Source: Glebionis coronaria (taxonomy: Eukaryota > Streptophyta > Magnoliopsida > Asterales > Asteraceae). From it: a DNA stretch of 64,000 nucleotides. Every line of letters begins with the position of its first letter. Positions within the stretch are counted from its first letter, which is position 1. Made by a program: the position numbers and the translations under genes. Shown in pieces: positions 59,548 to 64,000 of this stretch. The notes beneath the pieces are model-generated. The model saw only the letters and a list, made by a program, of their open reading frames with translations, did not search any database and was not told the DNA's origin. The stretch lies in the NCBI GenBank assembly GCA_025667525.1, contig CM046882.1, forward strand, positions 526,716,618-526,780,617, read 5' to 3'.

Positions 59548-59567
59548 CCTCCCCGGCAGCGGCGCCA
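59548..59567 (-). other. Athila-like primer-binding site (tRNA-Asp type)
   Basis: Minus strand TGGCGCCGCTGCCGGGGAGG, matching the tRNA-Asp 3' end complement used by Athila elements with one difference, 3 nt inside the LTR. Confidence 0.85.
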
Positions 59568-59570
59568 AAA

Positions 59571-62500
59571 TGATAGGTGTAGAAATACGCGCTTAGGAAA
59601 AAGAGCGTATAAATGCGGCAAGTATTAAACTTGACGATTTAGGAAAACCGAAGAATCGAATAAATGCGGGTTTGTTCTCAAAGGAGGTGTGTGTATTAAT
59701 GTGCCAATATATAAAATAACAATGTTTGGATTAGTGACATTTTTGGTTTAGAAGAGAAAAAGTAAAGACGAGCTACGACTACGATTTTAACTACGACGTT
59801 GACGTAAAACGATGACGTAATTACGTAAAACGCGACAAAATTAAAAATTAAACCTAAAAACTAATTAAAAATTAAAACTAAGTCTAAAATAATATAAATA
59901 AGAATAAAAATCCAACAAATATATTTTAAAACCTTTTATTAATTAAATATTCAATTTTTAATGCTAATTAAAGCCCAAAAATTAAATATAATTAACAAAA
60001 TGTCCAAAATATTAATTTATTGAACTAATAAGTCACTTATATTATTTAAAGACTAAAAACTGTTTTTCCTAAATTTTAAAAACTATTTTTCTATTTTTTA
60101 AATCACTAAAAACTATTTTTAAATTAAAATAATCCTAAAAAATAATAAAATAATGCCAAAATTAATTTGACAATTTTAAAAATCCTAAATTACACTATTG
60201 AACAGTAGAAAAATGACAAAGTTTGAAAAATGTAAAAATTTGCACTAAAAGACAAAACAGTTTAATAATTAAACCCTAATTAACCTAATTTAATTATAAA
60301 AATAATTAAAACAGTGAACAGTAAAAAACTTTTAAACTAAAAATCTTAAACTAATTTTCTAAATCTAAGAAAAATTTTAAAACTGAAAAATACAACTTTT
60401 CTACACTAAAAGACAAAAACTGAATAATAAAAAGTTAATTAAAATAACTAAATTATGAAAAAAAATAGCAAATGAACAGTAACCTAAAAATAAATTATAC
60501 TGAAAAATCAGAATTTCAAAAAGAAAAATAATGCAAAAAGTTTCAGGTCCCAATTCCTAAATTACTTCACTAAAGACAAAAAAAAGAGAAAACTGATAGT
60601 GACCCCTTGACTGTTTTTGTCTTATAGCCAAGCAGGGGAAACTATTACACTAGCAGTGGGAACCTTGTTCCCACTGGTAGCATAAAAAACGGGTCTGGTG
60701 GTTTTTCAGCTTAGGAAAGCTGTTGCTGGTGGCTTTTTCTTGGATACAAGGGCACCCCCACACTCATGGAAGTGTGGGGAGTCAGTATAAACAATAAAAA
60801 CACCAAGCACAGTACAAATTTAACACAAAAATCCCCAAATACAGTCACAGATATGGCAAATAAGTTACTGATGAACAGTAATCTGTCAAAAATGGCACAA
60901 ACATGGATTTTAATGATCACAAACTTGCACACTACTCAACCAAATAACATACAACTTAATAAGACCCTAGTCTAACCAATACTCTAACAGTCCACAAAAT
61001 TCTAAGGCAAAAATATCCTAAATCAAGACAGAAAGTTGAATTTGCTGAATTTGTGCTATCTATACCAAAGTTTGAACATGCACTTGCCTTTTAAACCTAT
61101 CAAACTGAAAACATATTAACAAATAACCCCTATTAGTAGCATAAGTGGTGTGTTAAGGCAGTATTCAATCCAACATATTGTCAAACATGCAACTAAAAGC
61201 CTGTCCCAAACACCCCCTTATGGCAGATTAATGAGAAAATAACAAAGAAATATCAATTAAGTCACTTAAACTTTAACTGATAAGCAACAAATCAAACATC
61301 AAAACATCAATGGACACAAACAAAATACTAGACTGACACACAAAAGCAATTCATGACAAGCAGATCACATAGCATATACTTTAAAACCAAAAAGGAGGGT
61401 TCAAGCTTCTTACCATGTGAGAAATACATCCATGCCCCACTAAGGCCGCTGATGCCTTCTCCTTATAGCTTAAAGCTAGCTTATGGGGATGGCTTATGAT
61501 GATTGCTTAAGTAAAGAAAGGGTGGTGGTGAGACTACTTCAACCAAACGCCACCACAAATATCTTCAAAACAAACAAGTCTTCCTTGTAGACCTGCTAAG
61601 AAAAGAGAACAAGAGCAAGATATCTGATAACAATACAAATAAGCTATAAGGCTGGCTTATAGGGTAAGCAGCTTATAGCTTATTGCTCTAAAAAAATGAA
61701 ACCTTTGAAACCCCTTTTTTTTTCTTCTTAGACTAAACAAAACCAACTAGACTTTTGAAAACTTCTGATTAAAGAAATGTCAAAACAAGCAAACCAGATG
61801 TTGAAATCCACTATCACTTCATCCAAAATCTGGTTACAAGATTTTGATAAACTTTGCCTCAAATTCCAAAAAAACAGATTTCTTGAAAAGTTTAAAAAAA
61901 CTGAAAATTAATCTAATTGGCAAGAGAATACTGATTCTTAAACTAAAACAATGATTTAACTACTGGAACTCAACATTTGCAAATTTAATAAAATTAAACT
62001 TTAAATATTCATAAAATTAAAAAAATTACAAATGTTGGAACAAAGGCAAACTCACAATCTGAGTGCTCAATATATAGCAATAGATAGAAGGATCTAGATT
62101 GAGAAAATTACAACTGAAAACCCTATATACAAACTACCAGAAATGCCCTTGAAGTCTTGGATTCGATTTTTTGGTCAAAATGCAAACATGTGAATGTTGA
62201 TGTAGTCCAGCTGTAATACTTGATCTTGTCCGTGTATTGAGTCTTTGGGAACACGTTTTTACCTTGAACCATTGGATTGGTCGTTTTTGGGATGTGTTGT
62301 GAAAGTGACATAGCAGGGTAAGGCTGGGGAATCACATGGGCATGTTGGGGAAGGAATATTTGGGTGGGAATAGGATAAGGGGACCATCAATTATTGATCT
62401 GGAAAATATAGTGGTGGATTATGTGGTGATTAGGGGAGATGATAATTAGGGTTGATGAAGGATGAATAGTGATCAGCTTAATCCGATTTGGGGGATTCAA

Positions 62501-63168
62501 CCTTGTTAAGCGCGTATTTGATTTATTAATCATATTTTGAAATATGATTTAATAAATAAAAACGGGTAGGGTGTTAGGGAATGGGTTGGATAAACGGTTT
62601 TGGGCTCAAGTGGTGTGAGATGGGCTTATGTCGGGTTTATACTGGGTTTGGGTTTGCTTTATCCAACTTTAACCCCCTAAATTTGCACAACTTGGCATTC
62701 CATGTTTTAAACAGCAATACTTCCATCCCCTTTGTTAAATACTTTAGGCTAATTGCATTTTCTCCCCTTGTCTTCTTCATAAACTTTTATAAGGGCTTTT
62801 AATGCACTTTGTGCATTCATCAAGGACCAAACTTGCACATAATCAACATTTTAAGGACCCAAATGCAATTATGAGTATTGAAAGGGTATAAAATGTCAAG
62901 TCTTCAAAAGTAGAGGGACCAATCTTGCCAAATCTTCAAACTTCAGGGACAATTTTGGAAATTCCATACTTGGGCCCGGTTTCTTGTGCGGCTTCGTTTC
63001 CCGTGTTCGTTTTTGCTTCATTTTTGTAATCTTTTGGTGAATTCACGATGTCCGTACCTGAAATACACAATGAACAAATACAAGCACATTTTTGGGTATT
63101 TTGATGATATTTTAAGCGTTTTAAGCCCGATTTGGACGATGAGACTATGTATAAATACAGTCTCATCA
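59571..63168 (-). repeat. Athila-like 5' LTR (3598 bp)
   Basis: Second copy of the 3.6 kb LTR. It keeps the CAGGGG/hairpin module (60631-60676), the 13 bp inverted repeat (about 61635-61682) and the terminal hairpin (about 63138-63167). After it the gypsy RT resumes at 63174. Confidence 0.92.
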
Positions 63169-63173
63169 CTGCG

Positions 63174-64000
63174 TTTAATAAACCAAAAGGCATGACCAAC
63201 CACTCATACAACCCTTCACGGGTCTTGAAAGTGGTCTTCCACTCGTCACCAGGTCTAAGACGAATCTGGTAATTCCCACTCTTCATATCCAGCTTTGTGA
63301 AAATGGTAGCACCACTAATCTGGTCAAGCAAATCATCAAGGCGAGGAATAGGAAACCTGTACCTCATAGTAATCTTGTTGATGGCTCGACTATCAACACA
63401 CATACGCCATGTACCATCCTTCTTTGGAGTCAATAGGGCAGGAACAGCACACGGGCTCATACTCTCACGAACATGACCCTTGGAAACCAACTCCTCAACC
63501 TGCCTGCGCACCTCCTCATGTTCTCCCGGGCTCATCCTATAATGTGGCCTGTTAGGCAACTGTGACCCAGGCTCTAGATCAATATGATGTTGTATGTCAC
63601 GCAATGGTGGCAAACCATCAGGTAACTCATCAGGGAAAACATCAGAGAATTCCTCAAGTAAAGGGATCATGGCTTCAGGAACTTCACCATCTTCAGAAAC
63701 CTCCTTCCCTATTAATACAAAAACATCACCTCCCACCTCCAGCTCGTCTTCGAACTACGAAAGAGTTAGTAAAGTACCAGTGGGTTTATTAACTACTTCC
63801 TTAGGTTTATTTGGCATCAAAGTAATCTTCACACCCCCAAACAGGAAACTATAAGTATTAGTTCTCCCATGGTGAGTTACATCACGGTCATACTCCCAAG
63901 GTCTACCTAACAACAAGTGACAAGCATCCATAGGTATCACATCACACCAAAGATTATCCTTATAAGTTGTTCGTACAGAAAACGGAACTTGGACACGCTT
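63174..64000 (-). pseudogene. CRM/Galadriel-type gypsy: protease end and RT N-terminal half (runs off window)
   Basis: From the window edge: protease tail MDACHLLLGRPWEYDR (63900 region), a TAG in frame near 63756-63758, then from 63736 [71 protein letters not shown] and [11 protein letters not shown]. The first catalytic Asp (LDMKSG) is intact. RT stops exactly at the Athila-like insertion and continues at 49352. Codons after Ala at 63174 are LTR sequence, not gypsy. Confidence 0.9.

Larger units (their letters stand above)
49353..63168 (-). mobile_element. Athila-like gypsy element encoding only gag and protease (13.8 kb)
   Basis: LTRs 49353-52949 and 59571-63168, near-identical (5 differences in one 360 bp stretch I compared). 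Primer site complementary to tRNA-Asp as in Athila. Gag at 58711-57399 and gag-protease at 57398-54819 on the minus strand, then 1.87 kb with no RT, RNase H or integrase. The target duplication is GTGCG (49348-49352) versus CTGCG (63169-63173), one mismatch, inside the RT gene of a CRM/Galadriel-type gypsy. Most likely a young non-autonomous element that depends on pol from relatives. Confidence 0.9.

Overview
This is plant nuclear DNA, a eudicot and most likely an Asteraceae. The evidence is a dense nest of LTR retrotransposons with tRNA-type primer sites, plus a Copia polyprotein and an extra Copia 3' ORF that I recognise, from memory, as types abundant in Tanacetum-like genomes. No prokaryotic or organellar genes were seen. 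Roughly 80 percent of the window is retroelement, nearly all transcribed leftward (minus strand). Two host loci, both damaged or duplicated, lie in the middle.

Layout. (1) 1-488: AT-rich, nothing recognised. (2) 489-24439: Copia-1, minus strand, with an unusual 3 kb extra ORF (aORF) downstream of pol. Its gag is split by a Ty3/gypsy element (11376-23729, about 3.4 kb LTRs, perfect 5 bp target duplication). (3) 24440-26241: the 3' end of a related, plus-strand Copia-3 (aORF remnant, polypurine tract, LTR), then a leader fragment of another Copia. (4) 27118-44639: a tandem duplication of a unit of about 4.5 kb. Each unit carries a gene for an unknown acidic protein (29276-29866 intact, 33746-34414 truncated) and, on the minus strand, a probable terminal exon of a METTL16/FIO1-like m6A methyltransferase. 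The second unit is split by Copia-2 (35501-43914, 1.05 kb LTRs, perfect 5 bp target duplication). (5) 44702-45626: further METTL16/FIO1-like exons, broken, cut upstream by a gypsy 3' end (45639-47205). (6) 47370-48640: a 1.27 kb TRIM-type element with a small acidic ORF. (7) 48646-64000: a gypsy element of CRM/Galadriel type whose RT is split by a 13.8 kb Athila-like element (49353-63168, 3.6 kb LTRs, tRNA-Asp-type primer site) that encodes only gag and protease.

How it fits together. The order of events can be partly read. The duplication preceded the Copia-2 insertion, which is present in only one unit. The gypsy entered Copia-1 after Copia-1 was in place, and the Athila-like element entered an existing gypsy RT. 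Every pol seen is disabled by frameshifts, stops or lost catalytic Asp residues. The only gene that looks intact is the acidic-protein gene at 29276-29866, which has a TATA box.

Most interesting signals: a collinear three-part sequence block of about 100 bp shared by the 5' leaders of unrelated Copia-2 and Athila-like elements; a hairpin-bearing CAGGGGAA/CAGTGGGA module shared by the LTRs of Copia-1 and the Athila-like element; the pol-less Athila-like element; and the duplicated acidic gene with an expanding internal repeat.
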